A DNA stretch of 64,000 bases, from contig JASANC010000327.1 of the NCBI GenBank assembly GCA_030248135.1, positions 1 to 64,000 on the forward strand. The letters run 5' to 3'. Source of the stretch: Theristus sp. LFF4_11. Taxonomy: Eukaryota > Nematoda > Chromadorea > Monhysterida > Xyalidae. Each line of letters starts with the position of its first letter. Within the stretch, counting starts at the first letter, position 1. The notes under the pieces were generated by a model that was given only the letters and a program-made list of their open reading frames with translations, was not told the origin of the DNA and ran no database searches. The translations under genes were made by a program, and so were the position numbers. Below are positions 1 to 10,970 of this stretch, piece by piece.

Positions 1-86
1 AAACCTTCGTACTGGCTGAGGTGTGGACGTGGGTGATAACCTTTTCTGGTGAGCCCGACGTGATGTCTGAATGTGTAGCCTTCTGA

Positions 87-3000
87 ATGGTACTGTATTG
101 GCTTGAATTGGCTCTCGTCATCATCATTGCTAGAATCATTGGCGCCCAGAATCGGAAGTGTGGTTGGTTTTATGTTTGCTTGCTGTTGTGTGCTGTGTTT
201 TACGTTTGCAGTCAGCAGGACGGTAGTATAGTGGCTATGTCGACGACGTCGGATGAAGTGGATGGTTTGAAAGTCTCGGACACGGAGATGGCGTTGTGTC
301 ACAGTGGAAAGTTGAACAAGCAACAGGCGATTTTGCACGTGAAGGCGTATTGTCAGCGGGATGACCGGGATGCCCTGTTACGGTTGGTGAAAACGTTGAG
401 AGAGCGAAAACGTCTGCACAAACATTTGCAGTACGAGGTGAAATGTACACTTGGTCATGTGGATAAAATGGATGTGAAGCAGATCAGTGCAAAGTTGATT
501 CAAGTTTTGAAAGAGTATTTCAGGCACGAGCAGTATCTTGAATTGTCCCAGGATTGGTGTCGTTATAGCACAGAGCAAGAGGCAAGTGATCATGGCGCAG
601 AGATGAGTGAAGAGGGCAGTGGATCAACAGCTGTGTTGTCGACAAGGGACAGCAGTCAGTTTGGGCGTAATCAAAATCAGACTGTGTGCTATGATTCAGA
701 GAACGGTGCAGAACTGACGTCGGTAGACGATGTGGACCAGGAAACAGCGATGCAGTCGGTGTTGTTGTATCACGCGAACAGGGATCGTTCGGCTATGTTG
801 CATTGGTGTCGCTGTATACGCAACGACAAAAGCATGAGCAAGCAGATGCAGAAAAAGGCGGCTAAACTTTTGACAGCGACAGCACACAAAACTACAGATG
901 AGTTGGGCATGAAATTGATTGCTTTCATTCACGCTTATTTCCAGTCACATCAGTTTTTGACGGTGCCTATCAGACTGACTGATAGTACAGAATCAGAAAT
1001 TGACAGCACAGACTCGGAACGCAGTACGCGTACGCACACGCACGCACGCACGGCTAGCACAAAGAGTGGCGGTGCTGGTTTGTCAGTTGGCGATTCTCGG
1101 GTTGACCGTGATGGCAGAAAATGTGCATCAAACAGTGACAAAAAATGTGATACGGGGGTGAAAGAGAACGTGCAGTCGGCTGGCGCTAAAAAGAGTGGGC
1201 AAAAAAAGAGGGCCGTGCGTAGCAGTATTTTGACCCAGGAGACCGAAAAAAACAAAAATGTCCGTGGTGGTTGCGGTGCAGAAAAAAAGCAAAGACCCTC
1301 TCAAAGTGAGCACAAACGCACCACACACGAGAATACTGTTTTGCACGATAGCGCCGAAGGTAAGTTGGGAACTGACAATTCCGCCAAGAAGGCGAGGCCG
1401 ACAAACAACGAACGGGTCAACAAAAAAATGAGTAACAGTGACAGTGATTGTGATTCTTTGAATGTGACCACACAATTGATGCAAATGATGATGGAACAGC
1501 GTCGACAGAATGCCATGTTGGTGACGGTGATGCAAAGTCTGTGTGACAAGTTGAATCAGTTGAATATGCCAGTGCAGGAACATGTGAGCCAATCAGGTAG
1601 CACCGACAGTGAGTGTGCGACGAGTGGGAATCGAAATGTGCACTCAGTCAGAGTCAGTGATGCAGGTGCGTGTGAGTTAAATGGTCAGCAAAACACTCAG
1701 TGCAGTCAGAATTTGAGCAATGAAATGTTGTTGTGTTTGCTCTCAGGTCAGTTTGAGAAATTTGATCCATCCAAGCACAAAAACTTCAAGGCGTGGTTTG
1801 TGAGTCTGAAGAACAGGTTGAAACTGTGTAATGCGCCAGAGGATGTGGCCGTAGAACATGTGCGGTATTGTCTGGAAAATGAGGCGCAGAGTGCATTTGA
1901 CCAACAGCCAGAACATGTGCGCAATAACCTCAGTCAGATCTACCAGTATCTCGAGCAAACGTACGGACCGCGAAACGAAGAATTTGCAGCAGTTGGCAAT
2001 TTTGCTGAAGCGCGCAGAGAGAAAGACGAACCGATTCGCGTGTATTCTAATCGTTTAAAGCGACTTATGCTGCAGGCAGGGGGATCGCAGAATGTGGAAT
2101 ATGGTTCGTTGTATGAACTGCAGTTGCTGACAAAGTTCAGGCACGGTCTGGAAGCTTATCCGACGTTGGAGCAGAAAGCACATGAGTTACAGTACAGACG
2201 TTTGCCGTATGAGGATGTTGTCAGCAAGATTGAGCAGATGGACGACGTTCATAAACATCGACAGGAGGAGAATAGCAAGCTGAGTGTGGGCATCAGGCAG
2301 AGGGAATTCAGTCGCAATTACAGTTCGCGTCGTTATTTGCCGAACAATGTGGGGCGCAATTATGTTAGCACATGGCAGAATCAGAATCATAATCAGTGGA
2401 ATCAGAACGGCTATCGTGGTAATTACGGTTCTAACTTTCGGGGCGCTCACGTGCAAAATACATACAATCAGTCGCAGCAGTGCAATTACCAGAACAGGCC
2501 GTACAGCAACAGTTGGCAGAACCAGAACCAATTTATCAGACAGACTTATCAACCAAACGGTGGTAACGGTAACGGTAGATACGCACAGAACCGATACAAT
2601 TTTGCGCAAACGCAGTACAATCAGTCCTTTCCCAATAAACAGCAGAATGCGCAGTTGTCAGTTGCAAAAAAGGTGGGTTTGGTGAAAGGTGAAAGTCAAA
2701 GTGACAGCGACGAGATGAAACAGAACAATGAGGAATTTGAGACGCCTTTGCTGAATGGTAAACCGGTGACTTATTATTGTGTAGATACGGGGTCGGATGA
2801 AATGATTTTGTCAACTGTTTATGCGAGGGAGCGTGGATTGAACGTGAACCATGAAAAGAGACTGTTGCAAGCGGCGAATGGATTGCCAGTGAAGGTGGAT
2901 GGTGTGTGTAAGGCGGAGTTGTGTGTTGATGGCATGAGCATTGACAATTGTGAGTTTTTGGTGTCGCCAGATTTGAACAAAGACGTGGATATGATCATTG

Positions 3001-3212
3001 GGCGCAATAAACTGCGGCAGATTGCAGTGCAGGTGATTACTAATAGTGGCAAGCCAATGCGATTGATGAAAAGCAAACTGCAAAAAGAACAAAATGGAAA
3101 ACAGTCATTTTGGCGTTGTATTCGTGAGCGTGGTCCAGTGAGTGGAGTGAATAAACGCATAGTGCCACCGAAGTCAGTGAAGGTTGAATTGGAAAATGGA
3201 AAATTGTGTTGA
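87..3212 (+). CDS. Retrotransposon gag-protease polyprotein
   Basis: Uninterrupted ORF of 1041 codons. The first ATG (87) gives two hydrophobic segments; the ATG at 237 (MSTTSDEVDG) is a more usual gag start and is equally possible. In order: two copies of a helical domain of about 75 residues (near residues 75-155 and 230-300 from the first ATG), a Lys/Arg-rich linker (330-450), a capsid-like domain (about 565-740, with FKAWF and an RIRVYSNRLK-type helix), an Asn/Gln/Tyr/Arg-rich stretch (750-880), and a retropepsin domain with the DTGS active-site motif near residue 905 and a later IIGRN motif. The Asn/Gln-rich stretch sits where zinc knuckles usually lie, and I see no CCHC motif. The ORF stops before any polymerase domain. 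Superfamily (Gypsy or BEL) is not decidable from what is left. Confidence 0.8.
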   Translation: MVLYWLELALVIIIARIIGAQNRKCGWFYVCLLLCAVFYVCSQQDGSIVAMSTTSDEVDGLKVSDTEMALCHSGKLNKQQAILHVKAYCQRDDRDALLRLVKTLRERKRLHKHLQYEVKCTLGHVDKMDVKQISAKLIQVLKEYFRHEQYLELSQDWCRYSTEQEASDHGAEMSEEGSGSTAVLSTRDSSQFGRNQNQTVCYDSENGAELTSVDDVDQETAMQSVLLYHANRDRSAMLHWCRCIRNDKSMSKQMQKKAAKLLTATAHKTTDELGMKLIAFIHAYFQSHQFLTVPIRLTDSTESEIDSTDSERSTRTHTHARTASTKSGGAGLSVGDSRVDRDGRKCASNSDKKCDTGVKENVQSAGAKKSGQKKRAVRSSILTQETEKNKNVRGGCGAEKKQRPSQSEHKRTTHENTVLHDSAEGKLGTDNSAKKARPTNNERVNKKMSNSDSDCDSLNVTTQLMQMMMEQRRQNAMLVTVMQSLCDKLNQLNMPVQEHVSQSGSTDSECATSGNRNVHSVRVSDAGACELNGQQNTQCSQNLSNEMLLCLLSGQFEKFDPSKHKNFKAWFVSLKNRLKLCNAPEDVAVEHVRYCLENEAQSAFDQQPEHVRNNLSQIYQYLEQTYGPRNEEFAAVGNFAEARREKDEPIRVYSNRLKRLMLQAGGSQNVEYGSLYELQLLTKFRHGLEAYPTLEQKAHELQYRRLPYEDVVSKIEQMDDVHKHRQEENSKLSVGIRQREFSRNYSSRRYLPNNVGRNYVSTWQNQNHNQWNQNGYRGNYGSNFRGAHVQNTYNQSQQCNYQNRPYSNSWQNQNQFIRQTYQPNGGNGNGRYAQNRYNFAQTQYNQSFPNKQQNAQLSVAKKVGLVKGESQSDSDEMKQNNEEFETPLLNGKPVTYYCVDTGSDEMILSTVYARERGLNVNHEKRLLQAANGLPVKVDGVCKAELCVDGMSIDNCEFLVSPDLNKDVDMIIGRNKLRQIAVQVITNSGKPMRLMKSKLQKEQNGKQSFWRCIRERGPVSGVNKRIVPPKSVKVELENGKLC

Positions 3213-3431
3213 GTCCAATGGAACATTTAAGGAAAGGACGAGTTGGTTGAGATGCTTTGTGGTTTCGTTGATATCGTTGTTCTTTGCTGTGTCTTGTATT
3301 TATTGGGTGATTATTGTGATACCGTCTTCATTGATGTCTCCGTTCGTTTGGTTGACGGGGAGAAGAGTGATTATTGTGGTACCGTCTTCATTGATGTCTC
3401 CGTTCGTTTGGTTGACGGGGAGAAGACGAGA

Positions 3432-3603
3432 TGACTGAACGTTGGTGTGGCGTTACGTGGCCGTTGGCCGAAGCCATTGGATGATTTGTGCTATATATAT
3501 CGGTGTCCTTTCTGTATAACGGTGGAGTCAGATCAGTTGTAGTTTGTATTTCTAATAAACCTTCGTACTGGCTGAGGTGTGGACGTGGGTGATAACCTTT
3601 TCT
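3432..3603 (+). repeat. 3' LTR of the retrotransposon
   Basis: Begins at TGACTGAACG right after a purine run and ends with the 47 bases also found at the window start. It has a TATA run at 3492-3500 and a polyadenylation signal at 3554-3559, so the repeated part starts within the poly(A) signal. At about 172 bp it is short for an LTR. The left boundary is inferred from the purine tract, because most of the 5' LTR is outside the window. Confidence 0.65.
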
Positions 3604-4900
3604 ATAGCTTGACTTTCGTACCCCTTGAAGCACGGCATTCTACCAAGTTTTCACCATTTTCAGGCATGAAATTGGCTTTATGGTCTATGCAGTGTTATAC
3701 TTGAACGAATCTAGTCAAACTTAGCATCAATCGACTCCCCTTGACAAGACGAACAATTTTTATTCAAATACCGTAATTATTGCTTGACTACCGAATTTCT
3801 TAAAGCACGGTATTTTACTAATTTTGTAACTCTTTCAAGCCTGAAATTGGCTGTTTTAATCCATGTAGTGTTACACTTGAACAAGTCTAATCAAATTCGC
3901 GATCAATACACTCTCCTTAATCAGGCAAACAACTTTCACTCAGATACCGTAATCCTTGCTTGACTATCGTTCCCAGTGTGTTCCCTCCCACCCACCCCCC
4001 TCCCAAAATTTTAGGGGCCACCTCAGGTGCTGAAACCGTAACGAAAGGGGGATTTCGGGTAAAAAGAAATTTTACTTAGAAAAAAGTCCAAAACCTGAGT
4101 TCAAAAATCTTACTTAGAACTTTGCCCGATGTTTCTATCTGCCCTATGGGGATGAGGAAAGAAATTCCTTTAATAATTAATTTGAAATTAAAAAAACGTC
4201 GCAAAAAAATCTGAAACCGTGTTACAAACAACAAATCAAGGTTGCTGACTTTGAATATGCTGTTTATTTTTTCATACGAATTACTCCGCACCCTAAAAAC
4301 GGTTTCTATATGAATTAAAACAAGAAAAATTAAAAAAAAAATTTTTTATCCCCATAGAGACCGTTTTTAGGTATGGAGTAATCAAACAAGGATTACGGTA
4401 TCTGGGTGAAAGCTGTTGCCTAATCAAGGGGAGTCGATTGATGCTAAATTTGACTAGATTCGTTCAAGTATAACACTGCATGGACCATAAAGCCCATTTC
4501 ATGTATGATGGTGAAAACTTGGTAGAATGCCGTGCTTCAAGGGGTACGAAAGTCAAGCTATGGTTACGGTATCTAAATGAAAGCTGTTTGCCTGACCAAG
4601 AGTAATTGACTGATACAAACTTGATTCAATTCGAACAACTAGAACACTACAGGAATCAAAAATGTCACTTTCAGGCCTAAAAATGGTTAAAAATGGTAAA
4701 AACCTTGCTCTGCGGGTTACGGTAAACACAATACAGTTGCGCTATCTGAATGGAAATTGTTTGTATTATCAAGGGGAGCCGATTGATACCAAATTTGGCC
4801 TGATTAGTTTAAGTATAACACCACACGGACCAGAAACAATCCAAAAAAGGCCAAAAAAAGCCAAAAATTGCGAATATTGGGTTACTGTAACAAAAATTTG
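3604..4900. repeat. Fold-back repeat with tandem arms and hairpin core
   Basis: The left arm holds two diverged copies of a unit of about 185 bp (3604-3788 and 3782-3965). The right arm (4384-4900) carries the same units inverted: 3605-3648 is an exact reverse complement of 4518-4560. Between them is a shorter hairpin (about 4277-4382) whose halves read CCTAAAAACGG and CCGTTTTTAGG. The segment 3976-4320 recurs near the window end (63354-63680). No coding capacity. The LTR element abuts the left arm directly, so it may have inserted into this repeat. Confidence 0.75.
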
Positions 4901-5667
4901 CAACGGTACTTATTTTTTTGGATTCAGCGCAAAAAGTTGCCCTAATACCCGTGTTTTGATTTTTGTCTCCGTTGCTCTACAATTTGTTGACATACCAGGA
5001 AATACCCTGTACGCATGCGGGCGACCGATATTGTAATGCTTCGTTACTTCTTAATGGGCAATCGATTTTTTTTATTTTTTGCATACATATAGCATTTTTC
5101 AAGGGCTTTCAGAATTACTTAGCAACCCTACTCCGTTCTCGCTTTAAAAGTGCCTAAACATAGCAAAAACCACAAACTCTTTTAGTTTTTCTCAAATTTA
5201 GAACATAAAACAACATTTTTTGTATAACAATGTTATTACGAAAAATATGCGCGAGCACAAGAAAAATCGATTGGTTTTTGAATTTTGTTAATAGCTCAAA
5301 GCAAAAGCGAGTTAGAGCTATGTTTCTGAAGGTCGCTCAAAAAAACGGTTTTTCCTTGTTTTTGACTATAAAAAAGGGTCAAATTAAAAAACAAATATGA
5401 TTTTCGAACTCAGCGCATTGAGGCGGTTCGATTGGTGCTAAGTTCGTCAAAATCTGAAAACTTTTCAAAAACTGTGCCTAAGGGGGGTCGGTATTCTGAA
5501 AAAGCCGATCTTAAATTTCGGGCAATTCGGTCTAGCTTCATTGATCTGCCGTCGTTCCATCACTTTGTGAAATTCCTGCTTCTAAATGCCCACTGAGGCT
5601 GAACAGAACTGCTGAGCGTGAACATGTTCACCCTCACAGTGTCAGATTTGACAAAAAACGATCCAGC
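4901..5667. other. Non-coding, AT-rich
   Basis: No ORF with coding character, no splice-linked exon and no repeat shared with other parts of the window was seen. It would hold the 3' UTR of the collagen gene on the minus strand. Confidence 0.5.
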
Positions 5668-7366
5668 TCAGCTGGTCACCTGGTCTCCAGGCTGTCCTGG
5701 ATCTCCGGGCAGTGCTGGCGTTGGAATGGCTGGGCGGCCGGGGTCTCCTCGTGCGCCGTCGCGGCCCGGCTGGCCCGGCTCTCCGGGTGGACCTTGTGGG
5801 CCGGGAGGTCCTGGTGGACCATCATTACCCGGTCGGCCCGGCTGACCAGGTGGACCGGGGTTTCCTGAAATGACGAGTTTGATTTCACATATTCTCGACA
5901 GTTCGCTTGTTTTTGTTTTCCCTGTTAAAGTCACCATTTTCAAGTTTTCCTTCACTGTATTGACAAATACAAAAACCCGTAGAGGTTAACAAGGTGCGCA
6001 TTCACGTGCACAGTTTACATCGTCTGTTATAAGAAGTTCCATAAATGTGTTCAACTTGTTTTCATTGAAGGTCTTATACTACTGCTGTGTGCAGTTTAGT
6101 TTAAACCGGAGCAAAAGTGAAAACATTACACCTGGGGGTGTGTGAAGAACAAGAAAACCAGTTTTACAACGCGATTGCGTCTTGTGTGTTTACGATTTTT
6201 TTTGTGATGGGTGCAGAGACTTGCACACTTACAGTACTACGATTGACGCTAATTAAAATTGTTTACTATAAACTTTAGCCTACCGTTAAGAGAGCGGTGA
6301 TAAAACATTCACTAATCCATTTAAGACAAGATATGATACTTCAGACAAGTTTGGACTATGTCAGAGAAAAAATGGCAGAGTAAACACGGCAGCGTTTTCA
6401 GATTGCAAACCGTTCAGACAGAAACCCAACAGTGTGCCAAATTTGACGTGGTTTTTTTCAAACAAATTGATTCTTCTTGCTATTCTGTTCATTTTCTGCG
6501 CCTCTGCACGCACGATCGCGAATTCTCTTGGCATTCTTGGAAAAGACCACTCGTAAATCTGCGACTGATTCACCTTGATGGAGGTACTCAAGTTCACCTT
6601 GATGTACTCGAAAGGGATTTGACTGACCTGGCTCTCCAGGTGCTCCTGGGTTGCCGGGCACGCCCGGCGGGCAGTCGCGGCATGGCGGCTCGGTTGGCGG
6701 GTTGCAAATTGGCGGCGGGCGACCAGGGAAGCCTGGTGCACCAGGCACACCCGGTCGACCGGGTCGGCCTGGTTTGCCGGGTTGGCCCGGTTGGCCAGGT
6801 GAACCCGGAATGCAACAACCTGTAACAGAACACGCCTGTAAAACAATGAACTTTGCGCGTTGCTGGTGGCATTCTGGCGGTTGAGTTCATGATGTGTCAA
6901 CTATTGACTGGCCCACGTCATCTAAGCGCCTCTGGAACGCACCTTCGCAACCGGCTTGTCGCTTTTCGCGGCTAACGGTCGCGTTCTGTGCACCATACGT
7001 AACGAACGGCAGGTCGCCGGTTTTGTACTCGCTGATCTCGTTCATGATGTCACGAGCGGACAGCTGTAAACAGAGACAAGACTAACAGGGTTTTCAGCAC
7101 CACCGTCCGATCGTTAACGGACACACAGAGTTCAAAATGATGGTCTTCCCAAGCAAAATGGATAGCCACGAAAATAATCCATCAAAAGTTCGGTGAAAGT
7201 GGGATGTTACCTTGCAGAATTGCGCTTCTGATCGAACGTTCGCTTGCAAATGGCTGACATAGTTGTATACCATAGGCAGTGTAAAGCAGACGCTGATTAT
7301 AGCGACTAAACTGAAGCTGACCGCCGAATAGACGGCGAACTGGTATGCCTTCTCCCTGGAATCCAT
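5668..7366 (-). CDS. Nematode cuticle collagen, four exons
   Basis: Exons (minus): 7366-7211, 7063-6943, 6819-6628, 5864-5668, giving 221 residues with agreeing splice phases. Exon 1 is the nematode cuticle collagen N-terminal domain: a short cytoplasmic start (MDSREKAYQ), one hydrophobic segment (residues 10-32) and a helical stretch. Exon 2 ends with REKR, a furin-type site, followed by GCEGCC, the cysteine cluster before the triple helix. Exon 3 has a first Gly-X-Y block, a non-collagen break with [12 protein letters not shown], and a second block; exon 4 adds a third. Such proteins are secreted, cut, trimerised and cross-linked into cuticle. The protein is short for the family (commonly near 300) and ends GDQVTS with no C-terminal cysteine cluster, so a further 3' exon beyond the GGAGACCAG/gtgacc junction may be missed. 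Confidence 0.85.
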
Positions 7367-7379
7367 TATCGCCCCTGCT

Positions 7380-10300
7380 GGTTTTTATCTGTTGGTTTTC
7401 TTAAAATGGCAGAGAATACGTAATTTGAGAAATGAAACAATCTAATTCGAAAAGGTTTTTGTTGTTCAACATGAACAATAGAAAGCAAATGGTTTGACAA
7501 ATAAACGAAATAACGAATGCGTTTAATTACACGTAGTATACACATGAAACTCAAAATAACTGAGTAAAACATTTGCATCCTGTGATATTCGTAAAATTTT
7601 GTCAAATAGCATGTGGTTTTTTTATTTATCTGAAGATTCTAGCAAAACAGAGTCGAATCAAGTCAAGAGCAGATTTTTTTCAAAACGCCTTGGGTGTTTA
7701 TACCATTAAACTCAATTTTTAGGTGTCTGCCAAAAAAATTAGGTGTCCGAAAATAAACTACCCAAAAATGGGTGTCAAGAGCATTGAAAAAACACGAAAT
7801 AGATGCTTTTCAGTGAAGGCAGTCGGAAACAAAATAAAAATGATCGGCAGCTCACCTTGGCCGACAAATTCAATGGAAATAAAATGATTTAAAGCGTTTT
7901 CGCGGAGCGAAGACATTTTTGAAAAAAAAACACGTGAAAACGCTTTTCCCTTTACTAAATTTTGGTGTATTCTGACACAAATCCCAAAATTTCAGGTGTC
8001 ATCCAAAATTTTTGGTGTCTCCGAGTCTGACACCTATTATGGTGTAAAAACATTGGAAGAAAGACTATAACTCGCTAAGCAATTCAAACAAGTGGAAAGC
8101 ATCATGCGTGGTGAGTCCACAACAAAACACAACCGACTACAACTGAGCTGCACGTGCGCACACTACAACCGTTTTCGGTTAAGTGCGTTAAGTAGGCAGC
8201 GGTCGTCTCATCATTATGCATTTCGATGAGACGAAGAAGGAAGAAGACTGGATGTTGAGAAAAAACGAGAGCGCGAAAAAGGAGGCGTCGTGATGTGTTG
8301 TTGTTGTCCAGTGTGTTGTATAAACGACGATTTCACTGTCGGGATAGACTTGTTTTCCACATATTCATGCACAGCAACTTCGTTTCCCACTTAAACATAA
8401 CTTGTTGCCATCGGACTAGTTTTGTGCTCGCCCGCCTGCCTGCCTGCCTTGACTTTTTTCAACCGCCATCTCCTCAATTCATGTTGTAAAGTTGTTCGAT
8501 TTCGGAAATTTCAATTTGTTACACTGCCACGTATTTTTGGTGTGTGCACATGCGTATTCGCAGAATTGCTACAACAAACCAGAAGACGCACGCATACGCG
8601 CGTCCGTCTCAATGTCGGTGCTGTTGTTGCTGCAGTGAAATTTTAAAAATTAGACTATAGTAAGAAGCAGCATCACCAATGAGATGGTTAATGGTTGTGT
8701 CAGTTGAATTGTATGGATGGGCAGGAAAAAAACTTGTCGCTTTACACTACGACACATTCATTATTGCATTCTTGAATAATGTTGGAAACGAGCAATGCGC
8801 ACAAATGGAGCGTGCAAGCGCCGCCGGCGGCCGGCTCGCTGCAACGCGCCTAGCGTCTGCTGCCACTGCTGATGCTATGTCGTTGCCATTCGTTTTTCGT
8901 ATAATTGAATGTAGTGCAGCAGCAGCACACGCAGCACATTCAATGAACACATATTCCATACGCTGTTGTAAGCGTGCTTCTTTCTAATAAATTTGTCGCA
9001 ACTACGGTACACTGTAACTGGAATGGTCGTTTTTTTCAGTACTCCTTTGCATGCGCACGCAGAAAGAAAAGCAGAGCGGCAAACCAGTCCAGTGGCAACT
9101 TCTTCTTTATTCTGTTTCTGTCGTCGTTTCTAACAGCCCGGCCGCCACCTCATGCGTTGTTGTTGTTCTTCGGTGATGAGACGAAAATTGTCCGTTGTTG
9201 CCACGCGCTGTTGCACAGCCGCTGTGTGTGCGTGTGATGTTGAATTGATAGTTTTGCGTTTTTCTTTTGTTTTTTGTTCTTTTGCTCTCGCTCTGATTTC
9301 GTAGCAATCAGTCTGTTTGCTCTTCCTTCCGTCAGAATCACAATCGACACACATGCAAAAAATGTGCTGTTGTTGTTGTTGTTGAAACGTTCAGTGCACA
9401 GCGACGGGTGCGATCGGCAACGTTGTGCATTGCATTCGCTGTGCAACGCGCGCAAACTCACGTGCTGTTGTTAATTGTAACAGTTGTCGAAATGGAAACT
9501 TGAAGTGAAAAAGTGAAAGTTGCTCGGTAAACGTGAGATTTTACTAGTGGTGTTCTCGAAAAATCGATTTTTAACATTCTGCATTGTTGCATTTTCCAAA
9601 AATTGCAGCCGAGGCTGAGTGTTGGCATGTGCCTGCAACTCTGTGCCCTCAGATGCAGGAACACGCATCACTGAATGCACTGAGTGGCGGTTTTCAGGAC
9701 GGTTGGCATTCAACGTTTTTATGATGAAATTCACACACACACACAAACCAACAAATTTCTTTTCATTTTTTTAGTTTTTCATTTGGAGGAGAAAGGGGAA
9801 GTGCAGTTGGCAACCGCGCCGGAGTCGCTTGCTTGATTGATTTAGTTTTTTGGTGAAGAGCGACGTGTTGAAAATGAAACCGACAAAATGATTTTTTTTG
9901 GCAAGAAAGCGGCATTATGAATTACAAATAACTGGCTTGTTTGACCTTTATCTGTCAAACAACGTCGTTAAGTGACAGAGTTTTTATTTGTGGTTGAAAA
10001 ACGGCTTACTAATTTTGTTGTTGTACACATTGATTGCTACACGGTTCAAGAAAGTTACTGTTAAATGGCCTACTACAAAGAAAATAGCCAACCTTGAGGA
10101 AAACCTAAAAAACTGTGGTTTCAAGTAACTGGTGTAAATTTGTGGGGTTGGGTACATTTAAGTGAAAAAAATTAAGTGAGGAATTGAATGTGCACACATG
10201 ACAGAACAGCGATTTGCCTGTAGAATTTTAATCAAAATATATGCACCATAGCCATGCGGCAATGTGGTAGAACGTTGTGAAATTCCCGGAACGTGTTCGT

Positions 10301-10380
10301 GAACCGGACAATGCGTGCTCACCATGTTTCTACGAAAGGTCAAATGGGTTGCCTGCTGTAATTACAGGCGAACTCTAAAT
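7380..10380. other. Non-coding stretch upstream of collagen and CAP-G exons
   Basis: No exon could be supported on either strand. 7380-7600 should hold the collagen promoter. 7690-8050 repeats short GGTGTC-containing phrases. 8400-9480 is rich in TTG and pyrimidine runs. If the CAP-G gene continues upstream its earlier exons are either here in a form I cannot recognise or outside the window. Confidence 0.4.
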
Positions 10381-10384
10381 TATA

Positions 10385-10520
10385 GGCTATCAGCCGAGTG
10401 GTTGGTGATGGTGATCACGTGACGCATGCTTTCTGTGCACTCGTTGTTGTGAAGGTGCAGTCTGCCATGCACGGAACGCGTGAGCACGCATCACGTGATC
10501 GCAATCAGCTGACAGCCTTT
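10385..10520. repeat. Short palindromic element with GATCACGTGA arms
   Basis: GATCACGTGACGCATGC near 10413 is mirrored by GCACGCATCACGTGATC near 10485. Flanks resemble the CCAAT-array element beside it (ATCAGC-type ends). A related arrangement with GACGCATGC and GCATCACGTGAC lies at 44080-44215, so this is probably a member of a small non-autonomous family. Confidence 0.45.
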
Positions 10521-10537
10521 TTTCGAGATCGACAGTA

Positions 10538-10915
10538 CGTACACTCCATCTAGAAAATATACGCAACATGACGTAGTGATCAACCAATCAATCAGCGCTG
10601 AGAATTGCTCATGACCAACCAATCAGCGCTGAGAATTGCTCATGACCAACCAATCAGCGCTGAGAATTGCTCATGACCAACCAATCAGCGCTGAGAATTG
10701 CTCATGACCAACCAATCAGCGCTGAGAATTGCTCATGACCAACCAATCAGCGCTGAGAATTGCTCATGACCAACCAATCAGCGCTGAGAATTGCTCATGA
10801 CCAACCAATCAGCGCTGAGAATTGCTCATGACCAACCAATCAGCGCTGAAAATTGCTTATGACCAACCAATCAGCTAGTTGCATATATTATCCAGATGGA
10901 CTGTAGTGTACATAG
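10538..10915. mobile_element. CCAAT-array inverted-repeat element, copy A
   Basis: The ends are inverted copies: TACACTCCATCTAG near 10539 and its diverged complement at about 10892-10912, next to a shared CGCAACATG/TTGCATAT stretch. Between them lie nine to ten tandem units of 31 bp (10582-10867), nearly identical, each holding ACCAATCAG and AGCGCT. Copies with fewer units occur at 13665, 18166, 44068 and 52430. This copy ends 56 bp before the acceptor of the CAP-G exon at 10971, so it probably lies in an intron of that gene. Confidence 0.7.
10582..10867. repeat. 31-bp tandem repeat array
   Basis: About nine units of 31 bp, differing at only a few bases. Each unit contains a CCAAT box in the context ACCAATCAG, which fits the NF-Y binding consensus, repeated about every three helical turns. 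It is the internal part of the inverted-repeat element. It is not CRISPR: there are no unique spacers and the genome is eukaryotic. Confidence 0.85.
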
Positions 10916-10970
10916 ACGACCAGCCACCAAATGGTTTCAAACGGTTCATGTTGGCGATGTGCTTGCACAG

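Larger units (their letters stand above)
1..3603 (+). mobile_element. LTR retrotransposon, gag-protease only, 5' LTR cut by window edge
   Basis: Bases 1-47 recur at 3557-3603, so these are the end of the 5' LTR and the end of the 3' LTR. Starting at base 47 there is a primer-binding site (TGGTGAGCCCGACGTGAT) that, from what I know of tRNA-Trp, matches its 3' end at 17 of 18 bases. A purine tract at about 3417-3431 precedes a TG that probably starts the 3' LTR near 3432. That LTR carries a TATA run (3492-3500) and AATAAA (3554-3559). A 62-bp stretch including the purine tract is duplicated in tandem (about 3306-3429). Only one large ORF lies between the LTRs and no reverse transcriptase, RNase H or integrase is visible, so this copy is internally deleted or non-autonomous. 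The LTR ends in TTTTCT rather than CA. The target-site duplication cannot be checked because the left end is outside the window. Confidence 0.85.

Noticed and set aside
6358..6825. Plus-strand ORFs of 155 and 75 codons over the collagen gene
   Set aside because: They are the complement of Gly-X-Y coding repeats (Pro/Gly-rich on both strands); the minus-strand model has phases, signal and furin site.
10582..10867. Regular 31-bp repeats that look like a CRISPR array
   Set aside because: Units abut without unique spacers, lie inside an inverted-repeat element, and the surroundings are a spliced eukaryotic genome.
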